Shown here: positions 27,154-34,973 of the stretch, one piece after another
How positions within the stretch are numbered: the first letter of the stretch is position 1
Layout of the letters: every line of letters starts with the position of its first letter
NCBI GenBank assembly: GCA_019636845.1
Contig: JAHBWV010000001.1
Span: 558,001 to 622,000, forward strand
Source of the DNA: Phycisphaeraceae bacterium
Lineage (GTDB): Bacteria; Planctomycetota; Phycisphaerae; Phycisphaerales; UBA1924
Length of the DNA: 64,000 bases
Reading direction: 5' to 3'
Translations under genes and position numbers: made by a program
The notes under the pieces: model-generated
Told to the model about the DNA's origin: nothing
What the model saw: the letters and a program-made list of their open reading frames with translations, nothing else
The model's database searches: none

Positions 27154-27389
27154 GTTGGGCTTTCCGAAGGGCATTCTCGAACGAATCGTCTTGCCGGTCT
27201 GCGTGAGCGGCTCCAAGTCCCTTTCTTGGATGAAGGATCGGGACGAGAAGACACACGCTATCGCAACTCTATGACAACCGAACGGACGGTTTGTGATCGG
27301 GGTATGGGTGTGTGGTGGGGGGGCGTGGAGCGAAAACGGTGTCGGGTGACGGGGGAGAATGCGAAAGGGTGTGTGTCGATCAAGGGGTG
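27154..27389. other. Intergenic, no gene recognised
   Basis: About 236 bases between two minus-strand genes. It contains a weak hairpin (AACCG / CGGTT, around 27277-27292) that could end the L7/L12-like transcript, and a G-rich tract. No frame is supported. Confidence 0.4.
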
Positions 27390-27659
27390 TCAGAGGCCGG
27401 ACTCGACGAGGTCCAGGGCCTCTTTCAGGCCGAGTCCGGTCAGTTCACGCACGCGCTTCACTGCTTCGATCTTTCGGTTCGCGATGATGAGCGCTCGTAT
27501 CTCCTCGACCGCCTCGGGGTTCAACGCGACACCCGCGGGCGTGTTCGATCGGTCCGGGACCTCAACCCCCAGCGAATCGATGATGGCGTCGAGTTTCTGC
27601 TCCATGCGCGCGAGCCGAGCGTTCAGGATCGCGTCGTTCTTCCTGCCCAAGAATCCCAT
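27390..27659 (-). CDS. Small protein with ribosomal L7/L12 C-terminal-like domain
   Basis: 89 residues. An N-terminal helix with coiled-coil character (LARMEQKLDAIIDSLG) is followed by a linker, then an L7/L12-CTD-type motif: IRALIIANRKIEAVKRVRELTGLGLKEALDLVE, matching the KIxVIKxVRxxTGLGLKEAKxLVE signature that contacts translation factors. It lacks the L7/L12 N-terminal dimerisation domain, so it is not the ribosomal stalk protein itself. A GAAAGGG site precedes the ATG. It lies immediately downstream of tsaB (59 bp) on the same strand. Confidence 0.75.
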   Translation of the reverse strand: MGFLGRKNDAILNARLARMEQKLDAIIDSLGVEVPDRSNTPAGVALNPEAVEEIRALIIANRKIEAVKRVRELTGLGLKEALDLVESGL

Positions 27660-27718
27660 GGTTGGTGCTGCCCTTTCATTCTTGAGGCGGCGGCTCGGAT
27701 CAGTGATATGAGCCGCGA

Positions 27719-28477
27719 TCACCCGGGATGCGGTGGCGCGCCCTTCGTTGAAGCATGCAGGACGCGCCACTTGGTGACGGCTTCGGGCTCTCTCGGATAG
27801 AGCGGCTCCAGTTCAATGGGATCAAGGGGCTGGTATCGCGCCCCGAGGTCGCAGCAGGCCTGTGCATCGAAGGTCGGCGGCTGGATCCGCACGCCGCACG
27901 CCCTCGCACGCTCCACCATCTCGGGCGGAGCGAATCGATCAACAACCAAGAGGTCAACGCCGATGGAGACGAGTGTGTCGATCACACGCTCGTCACTGAT
28001 TCCGATGGCCCGAAGCTCGGTCCGGTCGGGGTTGAACGCCGCGACCCACGCTGTCTCCCGTTTGGAAGCGAGCGCGATGGCGAACGGGTGCGGATTGCTG
28101 ACGCGAGCCGCGGCGACGTGCGCGGTCGGCACGGGGATGCAGAGTGCGCCGGTCGATTCTGCGAGGACCTTCGCTGCGGTCACGGCAAGCCGTATCGATG
28201 TGTAACCACCCGGGCCGATGGAGACCGCGATTCGTGAGCCGGGCACGCGGAGCGCGTCAGGTGTGAGCGAGCATTGCTTGAAACAGCGATCGATCGAAGG
28301 GAGGAGGCCCTGTGAATCGTCCGGACCGAGCGTCACGCTCGCCACCTGCCTGGGGGGGGCCGCGTCGGACCCGTCGAGCAGAGCCACCGCAACCGAGGCC
28401 GAGCACCCGGGATCAGCGGTGGGGTTGCTGGTCTCTATCGCAAGGATGACGGGTTGGACACGCTGCGGATGTGCCAC
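27719..28477 (-). CDS. tsaB: tRNA threonylcarbamoyladenosine biosynthesis protein TsaB
   Basis: 252 residues, ASKHA-fold partner of TsaD in making t6A37 of ANN-decoding tRNAs. Seen: ILAIETSNP at the N-terminal strand, VTLGPDDSQGLLPSIDRCF, VSIGPGGYTSIRLAVTAAKVLAE (TsaB signature GPGSFTGLR variant), and a C-terminal ELEPLYPREPEA. The HxxxH metal site of TsaD is absent, as expected. The start is uncertain: a GTG (VAHPQRVQPVILAIE) is used here; a TTG lies eight codons upstream and neither has a clear Shine-Dalgarno. Confidence 0.88.
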   Translation of the reverse strand: MAHPQRVQPVILAIETSNPTADPGCSASVAVALLDGSDAAPPRQVASVTLGPDDSQGLLPSIDRCFKQCSLTPDALRVPGSRIAVSIGPGGYTSIRLAVTAAKVLAESTGALCIPVPTAHVAAARVSNPHPFAIALASKRETAWVAAFNPDRTELRAIGISDERVIDTLVSIGVDLLVVDRFAPPEMVERARACGVRIQPPTFDAQACCDLGARYQPLDPIELEPLYPREPEAVTKWRVLHASTKGAPPHPG

Positions 28478-28616
28478 AGACGGAGGATATGTCCCGTGCA
28501 ACGCGGAGAATCCGGGAACCGCCGGGGCTCACGCGGCATCTCAGGTAATGTGTGGCAGAGTTTGTTTGTCCCGCACAACCCTACGATGAGCACCCCCCTT
28601 TGAGAGGAGCGCACGC

Positions 28617-29147
28617 ATGGCCCGTCTTTCATTGATCGATCCCGCGTCGGCCACCGGCAAGGCCAAGGAGATTCTGGACGGCCCGCTCGCGGGCAAGCAC
28701 TTCAATCTCTTCAAGGCGATGGCCAACTCACCGGCCGCACTGCAGGCATATCTCGGCTTGTCCGGCGCGCTCGGCCATGGCGGGCTCAGCGGCAAGGAGC
28801 GTGAAGTGGTTCAGTTGGCCGTCGGCTCGCTCAACGGCTGCGGCTATTGCGAAGCCGCCCACACCGCGATCGGTAAGTCCCTCGGGCTCACCGAGGCCCA
28901 GACGATCGAGGCGCGGCGCGGCACCATGAGCGATCCGAAACTCAACGCACTCGCGCGATTCACGGTCGCAATCCACGAGAAGCGCGGCCACATCAGCGAT
29001 GACGACATCCGCTCCTTCAAGAACGCCGGATACGGCGATGGCGACATCGCCGAGGTCGTGGCCGGATACGCGCTGGCTGTCTACACCAACTACTTCAATC
29101 ACATCGCGCAGACGCCGATCGATTTCCCGCCCGCCCCGAGCATCTGA
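28617..29147 (+). CDS. Carboxymuconolactone decarboxylase / AhpD-like protein
   Basis: 176 residues, all-helical AhpD-like fold. The redox/acid-base motif NGCGYCEAAHTAIG carries C-x2-C plus the His, and is preceded by EREVVQLAVGSL. This points to a peroxidase-type or decarboxylase-type activity; close homologues are usually called carboxymuconolactone decarboxylase family proteins without a proven substrate. GAGAGGA lies 8 bp upstream of the ATG. It is followed by a strong bidirectional terminator shared with the convergent sigma-factor gene. Confidence 0.88.
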   Translation: MARLSLIDPASATGKAKEILDGPLAGKHFNLFKAMANSPAALQAYLGLSGALGHGGLSGKEREVVQLAVGSLNGCGYCEAAHTAIGKSLGLTEAQTIEARRGTMSDPKLNALARFTVAIHEKRGHISDDDIRSFKNAGYGDGDIAEVVAGYALAVYTNYFNHIAQTPIDFPPAPSI

Positions 29148-29173
29148 TTCGCTCGTTCCATCCTGCCGCGAAG

Positions 29174-29203
29174 AGTGAGACCGTGCCGCGCCACGGTCTC
29201 ACT
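29174..29203. terminator. Bidirectional terminator hairpin
   Basis: Perfect 12-bp stem AGTGAGACCGTG / CACGGTCTCACT with a 6-nt loop between the convergent AhpD-like and ECF sigma genes. The right arm includes the stop codon of the sigma gene. No long T-tract on either side. Confidence 0.65.
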
Positions 29204-29948
29204 GCTTGAGGGCATCACGGATCGCTCGCAACTCGTCCGCGAGATCGCTTGGGTCTTCGAGCGTCTCCAAGACCACACGCTCGAGTTCTCTGCGGAAGCG
29301 GCGCTTTGCGGTCTGGATCGTCGAACCGGCCTTGGTCCAATCGCTCAAGCCCAGAGACTTCGCCAGGCCTTCGAGAGACTGGCTCTTGCTCCCTCGCGTC
29401 GCCGGCGCGACGACGTTCAGCATGAACGCCGTATGCTGCTCATCCAATCCTTCTTCAACGCACTTCCGCTCGAAGCGTTCGAGCGCAAGCTCGATCACAG
29501 TGGTCGCCCATTGGCGGTCGAACGCTCTGACTGGATCATCCGTCGGAGAGGGCTCCGCCGCGTCGAGGAGCGGCCTGCCTCGCTCCGGGTCCGCGAAGGC
29601 GGGCGCGTCAAGCGATCTCAAGGGCGTGGCGGGCGCGCGGGTCGAGGCCGTCCGGTGCCGGTGATCATCCACGAGAAATCGGGAGAGCGCAGTCAGCAGG
29701 TACGACCGGAACCTTCCCTTGCCCTTCTCGGCCTTCGCCAAGAGGTCGCGGGCGAGCACGACATCGCAGATGAAGGACTGTGTGAGGTCCGATGCGTCGT
29801 GCCTGGATCGGCCCTGCCGTCGGAGCCACGCGTAAACAGGCCGCCAGTAGAGGCGGAGCAACTGATCGAGTTCGGTCCCGCTCCCCTGTGCCCTCAGTAC
29901 CAGCGACCATCGTGTCGTGCGAAAGGCGGCGGCCGACGAATCAGGCAT
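29199..29948 (-). CDS. ECF-type RNA polymerase sigma factor
   Basis: 249 residues. FRTTRWSLVLRAQ...LDQLLRLYWRPVYAWLRRQGRSRHDASDLTQSF is region 2 of the ECF group common in planctomycetes and acidobacteria, and SLEGLAKSLGLSDWTKAGSTIQTAKRRFRREL is region 4 (helix-turn-helix). It is longer than a typical ECF (about 180-200) because of an insert of about 45 residues between the regions, rich in Pro/Ala. GGGGAG precedes the ATG used; an ATG 18 bases earlier is possible. It is divergent from a Ser/Thr kinase gene 158 bp away, an arrangement repeated at 36.8 kb. Confidence 0.85.
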   Translation of the reverse strand: MPDSSAAAFRTTRWSLVLRAQGSGTELDQLLRLYWRPVYAWLRRQGRSRHDASDLTQSFICDVVLARDLLAKAEKGKGRFRSYLLTALSRFLVDDHRHRTASTRAPATPLRSLDAPAFADPERGRPLLDAAEPSPTDDPVRAFDRQWATTVIELALERFERKCVEEGLDEQHTAFMLNVVAPATRGSKSQSLEGLAKSLGLSDWTKAGSTIQTAKRRFRRELERVVLETLEDPSDLADELRAIRDALKQ

Positions 29949-30106
29949 GGCAGCATCTCCCCGCATGATTGACCGGGTTCGCCAATCGGTAGGGAGTGTA
30001 TGTGGTAAGATGCTGTAGGCGAGTGGATCGGATCACGTTGGGATGCGAATCGGTGGGTGCCGGTTCGGAAGGGGTAGCGGGGCAGGTGGGCTTGGACCGG
30101 GAGCGA

Positions 30107-31678
30107 ATGTCCGAGCGAAGCGAAGAAGACTGGAACGGGCTTCCGGTGTCGCGTGACGAACCGCCGGAAGAACCGGTGCGCGCCGAGTACAGGCCGGGCG
30201 ATGAGGGCGCACTGACCGCCGATGCCGCGGGGCAGTTGATGGAAGACGTGTTCTCGGAGGATCTGGACGCGCCGGGGCTTGTGCTCTCGGCGTCACCCCG
30301 GATCGGCGAGTACTCGATCGTGCGGACGATCGCTTCCGGCGGCATGGGGACCGTGTACGAGGCGCGTCAGGAGAACCCTCACCGCAGCGTCGCGTTGAAG
30401 GTGCTCAAATCCAACGCGATGTCGCCGACAAATCTGCGTCGTTTCCAGAGCGAGTGCGCGATCCTCGGGAAGCTGCGTCATCCGGCTATCGCAACGATCT
30501 TCGGCGCGGGCGTGCATCGAGACGAGCCGACGGGTTCGAGTCTGCCCTATTTCGCGATGGAGCTGATCCCGCTGGCGAGGCCGATCACGCTCTACGCCTC
30601 TGATCGCGGGCTCGAACTCGACCGGAAGTTGCGGCTCTTCCTGCACGTCTGCGACGGCGTCCATCACGGCAACCGCCAGGGCGTCGTCCACCGCGATCTC
30701 AAGCCAGCGAACATCCTTGTGGACGACACGGGCTGGCCGAAGATCATCGATTTCGGAATCGCCAAGACGACCGATGCAGACGTCGCCGCGACGACAAGCA
30801 CCGACATGGGACAGGTACTCGGCACGATCCAGTACATGTCTCCGGAGCAGTGCCACGGCGATCCGTTGATGCTCGACGCCCGCGCGGATGTCTACGCGCT
30901 CGGCGTGGTGCTGTACGAGCTTGTGTGCGGGCAACTGCCTTACAAGGTCTCGGAGCTGCCTGTGCATCAGGCGATGAAGGTGGTGACCGATGAGGTCCCG
31001 CCTCGCCCGCGCAGCGTCTCAAGATCGATCAGCCGCGATCTGGACGCGATCGTGATGCGTTCGCTCGAAAAGGATCCCTCGAAGCGGTACCAGAGTGTGC
31101 AGGATCTGGCAGAGGACATCCGCCGCTGTCTCGCAGGGCATGCCGTCCACGCGAGCGCGGGGGGCGCGGCTGGGCGGCTGGTTCGTGAGGTCTTTAAACG
31201 CCGGGCCCTGCTGCCCGTCGTGATCCTCGGCGGGCTGGCGGTGATGCTGGCCGTCTCGCTCATCGTGCAGGTCGCAGACGTTGTCCGCGCGGGTGCTGTT
31301 GTTGCGGCGATGCTCCTTCCCGCCGCAGGACTCGGAGCGGCTGCGCTCGGGCTGCGGCGCGAACGCGACGAGCTTCGCGCGAAACAGAACCACACGGGCC
31401 AGCTCCTGGCGGGCGAGCGTGCCCGGCGGCGCGGCGCGGAGAACGAGCGGGCGTCGGTCGAGAAAGAACTGATGGCATTGAAGCGGATGACGCGACGGCT
31501 TCTCCGCGACATGGACGATGCGCTCCGCCAGTCCAGGGCGGATCCCGCCCTGCGCGCCCGGCTCCGCAAGATGATCCGCGAGCGGCTGGTCTTTAAGCCG
31601 GGCGAGGCGGGCAAGGGGCACATCCTCGCCGAGCCCCCCACCAAGACATTCGCCGAGAGGATCGAAGAGCGTCCGTGA
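30107..31678 (+). CDS. PknB-type Ser/Thr protein kinase, membrane-anchored
   Basis: 523 residues. Kinase domain about 66-350: glycine loop IASGGMGTVYEA, Lys98 in VALKVL, HRDLKPAN at 195-202, DFG at 215-217, and SPEQ of the activation segment. After it come two close hydrophobic segments (about 368-390 and 395-415), then a charged coiled-coil of about 70 residues (RRERDELRAKQ...) and a short basic tail. The N-terminal 60 residues are acidic and disordered. No PASTA or TPR repeats. The ATG MSERSEED follows GGGAG. Probably acts with the divergent ECF sigma factor. Confidence 0.88.
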   Translation: MSERSEEDWNGLPVSRDEPPEEPVRAEYRPGDEGALTADAAGQLMEDVFSEDLDAPGLVLSASPRIGEYSIVRTIASGGMGTVYEARQENPHRSVALKVLKSNAMSPTNLRRFQSECAILGKLRHPAIATIFGAGVHRDEPTGSSLPYFAMELIPLARPITLYASDRGLELDRKLRLFLHVCDGVHHGNRQGVVHRDLKPANILVDDTGWPKIIDFGIAKTTDADVAATTSTDMGQVLGTIQYMSPEQCHGDPLMLDARADVYALGVVLYELVCGQLPYKVSELPVHQAMKVVTDEVPPRPRSVSRSISRDLDAIVMRSLEKDPSKRYQSVQDLAEDIRRCLAGHAVHASAGGAAGRLVREVFKRRALLPVVILGGLAVMLAVSLIVQVADVVRAGAVVAAMLLPAAGLGAAALGLRRERDELRAKQNHTGQLLAGERARRRGAENERASVEKELMALKRMTRRLLRDMDDALRQSRADPALRARLRKMIRERLVFKPGEAGKGHILAEPPTKTFAERIEERP

Positions 31679-31684
31679 GCGCGA

Positions 31685-32893
31685 TCAGTACGCGTTCCGC
31701 TTTCTGAGCGTGCGCTCATCGGGAAGGGGCGCCTGCGCCAGCAGATCGGCTATTCTCGCGCCGCTCTGACCGTCGCCGTACGGATGCGTGAGCGCCTCGC
31801 GATCGATCGTCATCGCGAGCTGGATCGCCTGGCGGACCTCATGCGTTGTCTCCGATGGCGCGTCCACGACATTCGGAGGACGCTCGCGGCCCGCCTGTCT
31901 CGGGCCGACGTTGACCGCCGGGAGTTTGAGGGCCGCGCCCTCGATCAACGCCGCGGATGAGTTGCCCACGATCAGCCCCCCCGCGACCGCGAGCCGTTTC
32001 AACAACGAAAGAAAGAGCGGACGCTCCATGTGAGCCGCGCGATGCACGATCGTCGAGCCCGAGCCAGTGTCGAGGGCCCGCATGATGCCGTCGCGCCCCG
32101 GGTCGAGGTTCGGATCGAGGGCGAGGACACGCCTGCCGGAGAGGGCATCGATGACGCCGCTCACGCTCGCCTCTTCGTGCTCCGCGGGTCGGCCGATCGG
32201 GTGCATGAGCAGGAGCGTGTCCGGATCGCCGAACGACCGTGACACTTCGTCGCTCATCGGCTGGACACGCGAGAGGCCATCGATCGCCGGGGAACCCACG
32301 ATGTGAACGGTCTCGGGTCGCTCGCCCATGCGGACGATACGCTGCGCAGATGCAGCAGTCGCAGCCAGATGCACGTGAGCGAGCTTGGTGATCGCGTGAC
32401 GGAGCGATTCATCGGCGACGCCCTCGGCGCGATCGCCCCCGTGGATGTGGGCGATGGGGATGCCCGCGATCGCGGCGGCGGCGGCGGCGGCAAACGCCTC
32501 GATCCGATCGCCCAGCAAGAGAACCCAGGTGGGTTGTAGCCGCCGGTAGATACGGGCGAAGCGGTGGACGCCCCGTCCTGTTGCTTCGGCATCGTCGAGG
32601 CGCGTGGTGCGCCCGGGCGTCTGCATGATCGCGGCATCGGCGACGTGAAAAAGCTTCTTGACGTCGCGATAGGTGAGCGCGGGCGTGACGAGGTGGGAGC
32701 CGGCGGCGACAACGACGAGTTCGAGCCCCGGCTTGGTCTCGATCTCACGCAACACAGGGACGAGCAGGCCGAAATCGGCACGCGAGCCCGTGATAGCGAG
32801 GACCCGCTTCGTGCCCGCGCTCGGCGCACTCAGCGGCTCGGCGTACTCGCCCGGCCGCACCGATGGTTCGCCGTCCCAACCGTCGCCGATCAT
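31685..32893 (-). CDS. UDP-N-acetylglucosamine 2-epimerase, hydrolysing (NeuC-like)
   Basis: 402 residues, GT-B fold. VLAITGSRADFGLLVPVLREI (characteristic of the NeuC/LegG hydrolysing branch), VVVAAGSHLV, VLLLGDRIEAFAAA, IAHIHGGDRAEGVADESLRHAITKLAHVH, and GNSSAALIEGAALKLPAVNVGPRQAGRERPPNVVDA. Such enzymes release ManNAc or 2,4-diacetamido sugars for nonulosonic-acid synthesis on surface polysaccharides. The product cannot be fixed here because no NeuB/NeuA homologue is adjacent. Its ATG overlaps the nadD stop (ATGA). Confidence 0.88.
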   Translation of the reverse strand: MIGDGWDGEPSVRPGEYAEPLSAPSAGTKRVLAITGSRADFGLLVPVLREIETKPGLELVVVAAGSHLVTPALTYRDVKKLFHVADAAIMQTPGRTTRLDDAEATGRGVHRFARIYRRLQPTWVLLLGDRIEAFAAAAAAAIAGIPIAHIHGGDRAEGVADESLRHAITKLAHVHLAATAASAQRIVRMGERPETVHIVGSPAIDGLSRVQPMSDEVSRSFGDPDTLLLMHPIGRPAEHEEASVSGVIDALSGRRVLALDPNLDPGRDGIMRALDTGSGSTIVHRAAHMERPLFLSLLKRLAVAGGLIVGNSSAALIEGAALKLPAVNVGPRQAGRERPPNVVDAPSETTHEVRQAIQLAMTIDREALTHPYGDGQSGARIADLLAQAPLPDERTLRKRNAY

Positions 32894-33900
32894 GATCTGG
32901 ACCTCCTGCGCCCGTTGCCTCTTGTGCGCCTCGGCGTGGATTCACGCAGCGATGTGGCCCCCTTCAATCGCTTCGGCGATGTGTTCATCGGCAGAAAGCC
33001 GGTCGCGAGATTGGAGAGTACCGACCTGCGGACTCGCTCCATCGCATCAGGTGCGTCGCCGGTGAGAGCACGGGGCATGCTCTCGGGAGCCAGCCGGAGC
33101 GCCGGACCTTCACGAAAGCCGTAGAGATTGTGCGCGATGATGTGGCGGGCGACCGGGGTCGGAAGATCGCGGAGGGCTTTGCGTCGCTTCCACGACTCGG
33201 CGTTGCGGGGTGCGCCAGGAATCGCTTCACGCACGGATGTTGAAGCCGCTTCCAACGGGAAGTTCGGCGCGAGTCTGGTGCACCATGCGCGTTTCTCCTC
33301 GCGCGTCCAGAATCCGTCGTCGAGCGCTGAGAAAACGGACGAAACACGTTCCGTCGGTTCGCGCATCAAGACCAGCGGCTCCGCGAGCCGAATGATCTCA
33401 CGCGGCTGCCTCCAACGATGGAACTCCCACACCTGATCCGAGCCGATCAACAAGCGGAGCTTGACGCGAGCAGGCACGATGCTGCGCAGACGCCGGAGTG
33501 TGTCGATGGTGTACGAGGGCGGTGGCTTGTGCTTGTGCTCACGTTGCCAGCGGGCGCGGTCGAGCTCATCGGTCCATATCGAGCGAGGACCGGGGATGTC
33601 GATGGCGAGGCGGAGCATCGCGAGGCGGTGGTCATCAGGGGCAACGACGGAGCGCTTGTGCGGGCTGCGGGCGGCCGGGACGTAGAGCAGCCATCCTTCC
33701 TTCGGTCCATACAGCCGGACCACGGTCGTGATCGGGGCGACGACGTGCATGAAGTGGGGCGGATCAAACGAGCCCCCGAAGACGACGAGGGTCTTCACGT
33801 CGCGGGGGATGCCGAGTGGAGTGATGGGGGCTTCGCCGGGTTTGCCACCTTGAACGGGACGCGTTGCGGAGGCAGCGGGCTTGGCGGATCGTTTGCTCAC
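32890..33900 (-). CDS. nadD: Nicotinate-nucleotide adenylyltransferase with long C-terminal extension
   Basis: Joins ATP and nicotinate mononucleotide to deamido-NAD. The HxGH-type motif is FGGSFDPPHFMH, then SYTIDTLRRLR, LRLLIGSDQVWEFHRWRQP and a C-terminal STSVREAI signature. The catalytic part ends near residue 250 (VARHIIAHNLYGF). Another 80 or so residues follow that are basic and end RRTRGNGRRRSRS, making it 336 residues against about 200 for most NadD. GTG start chosen (VSKRSAKPA); upstream in-frame codons are possible. Translationally coupled to the NeuC-like gene. Confidence 0.85.
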   Translation of the reverse strand: MSKRSAKPAASATRPVQGGKPGEAPITPLGIPRDVKTLVVFGGSFDPPHFMHVVAPITTVVRLYGPKEGWLLYVPAARSPHKRSVVAPDDHRLAMLRLAIDIPGPRSIWTDELDRARWQREHKHKPPPSYTIDTLRRLRSIVPARVKLRLLIGSDQVWEFHRWRQPREIIRLAEPLVLMREPTERVSSVFSALDDGFWTREEKRAWCTRLAPNFPLEAASTSVREAIPGAPRNAESWKRRKALRDLPTPVARHIIAHNLYGFREGPALRLAPESMPRALTGDAPDAMERVRRSVLSNLATGFLPMNTSPKRLKGATSLRESTPRRTRGNGRRRSRS

Positions 33901-34310
33901 TCGACTGATGTTAGGGAATCCGCAGCCGCAATGTGGTGCACGATCCGATGATCTCGCGCTGAGAACGCTCCTGCAAGGCCGATGCAGTGTGTCATTCTCG
34001 GACGTGTGCGTCACAGCCAAGCCGCACGGATGCCATGACGGGCGGGACGTTCACGTAGCGCGATTGCGAAGTCCGCTCGGGCGCTTATGGGCGACATGCG
34101 CAGGAAATCGCTCGCACTTCTGAGATTTCATCTACTCGATACTCGGCCGGTCGTATATGCTGCTCCTGAGAGCAAGACGTTCGGATCTGGAAGTTGTTTC
34201 TGAGGGGAGACTGGTCGGTCGGTTCTCGGCGTCCGTGGTGGGCGCAGGGGCATCTGTTCCTTGAGAGCCGTCCAGACAGCCATCCACTCTCATACGAGGA
34301 GGCCTTGAAC
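33901..34310. other. Intergenic, about 410 bases
   Basis: Divergent promoter region between nadD and a PEP-CTERM-like gene. The second half is less GC-rich than the genes and contains a TATATGCT stretch at about 34151-34160 that could be a -10 element, without a good -35. No frame is convincing. Confidence 0.4.
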
Positions 34311-34841
34311 ATGAAGAAGGTGGTTTCTCTGTGCGCGTTCGCGCTTCTGGCCGGTTCAGTGATGGCGGATGTTGAGGAGTACAACGGTGACACCACCGGC
34401 GCGCCGACTTTCAACCGCGCCCTCGCGGGCAATCCACCGACAGGCCTCTCCGGTGTCGGCACGGCTGTTGCCTACGAAGTCATTCCGATGTACACCAACA
34501 TCAACGCTTCGGTGATCTTCGACATCATCGCCGCCGGGCCTGGGTTTGACACCTTCATGCACCTCTATGGCCCAGGCGGGTTCAATCCCGCGTCGGCGCT
34601 CTCCAACGTCATCATCGGCGATGATGACTCCGGTGCTGGCGCGAACTCGCTCTTCACGACGAACCTGATGGGTGGCACGCAGTATTACGTCGTCGTCTCC
34701 GGGTTCGACAACGGCGATTTCGGAACCTTCACCCTCCAGATGTCATCCACGTCGGCCGACATCACGATCGGCATGATCCCGGCCCCGTCGGCCCTTGCGA
34801 TGCTCGGCCTGACCGGGCTCGTCGCTCGTCGTCGCCGTTGA
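34311..34841 (+). CDS. Small secreted protein with PEP-CTERM-like tail
   Basis: 176 residues. Signal peptide MKKVVSLCAFALLAGSVMA. The mature part has the pattern of a pre-peptidase C-terminal-like beta domain: FDTFMHLYGPGGFNP...IIGDDDSGAGANSLFTTNLMGGTQYYVVVSGFDNGDFGTFTLQM, an all-beta domain often found at the end of secreted enzymes, here alone. It ends PAPSALAMLGLTGLVARRRR. A strong CGAGGAGG Shine-Dalgarno precedes the ATG and a terminator follows the gene. Confidence 0.8.
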   Translation: MKKVVSLCAFALLAGSVMADVEEYNGDTTGAPTFNRALAGNPPTGLSGVGTAVAYEVIPMYTNINASVIFDIIAAGPGFDTFMHLYGPGGFNPASALSNVIIGDDDSGAGANSLFTTNLMGGTQYYVVVSGFDNGDFGTFTLQMSSTSADITIGMIPAPSALAMLGLTGLVARRRR

Positions 34842-34875
34842 GTTTCTGCACGGCTCGAAACTCGATCTTCTGAGC

Positions 34876-34912
34876 AACCGCCCGGACACGCGCCGGGCGG
34901 TTGTCCATTTTC
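34876..34912 (+). terminator. Terminator after the small secreted protein
   Basis: Perfect 10-bp stem AACCGCCCGG / CCGGGCGGTT, 7-nt loop, followed by GTCCATTTT. It lies 34 bases past the stop. Confidence 0.7.
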
Positions 34913-34973
34913 GGCTGTTGTGCCGTTGATGGGAGCGTGCGTGGCCCGGTGTGCGCTGCCGGTGTGGCTCCCC

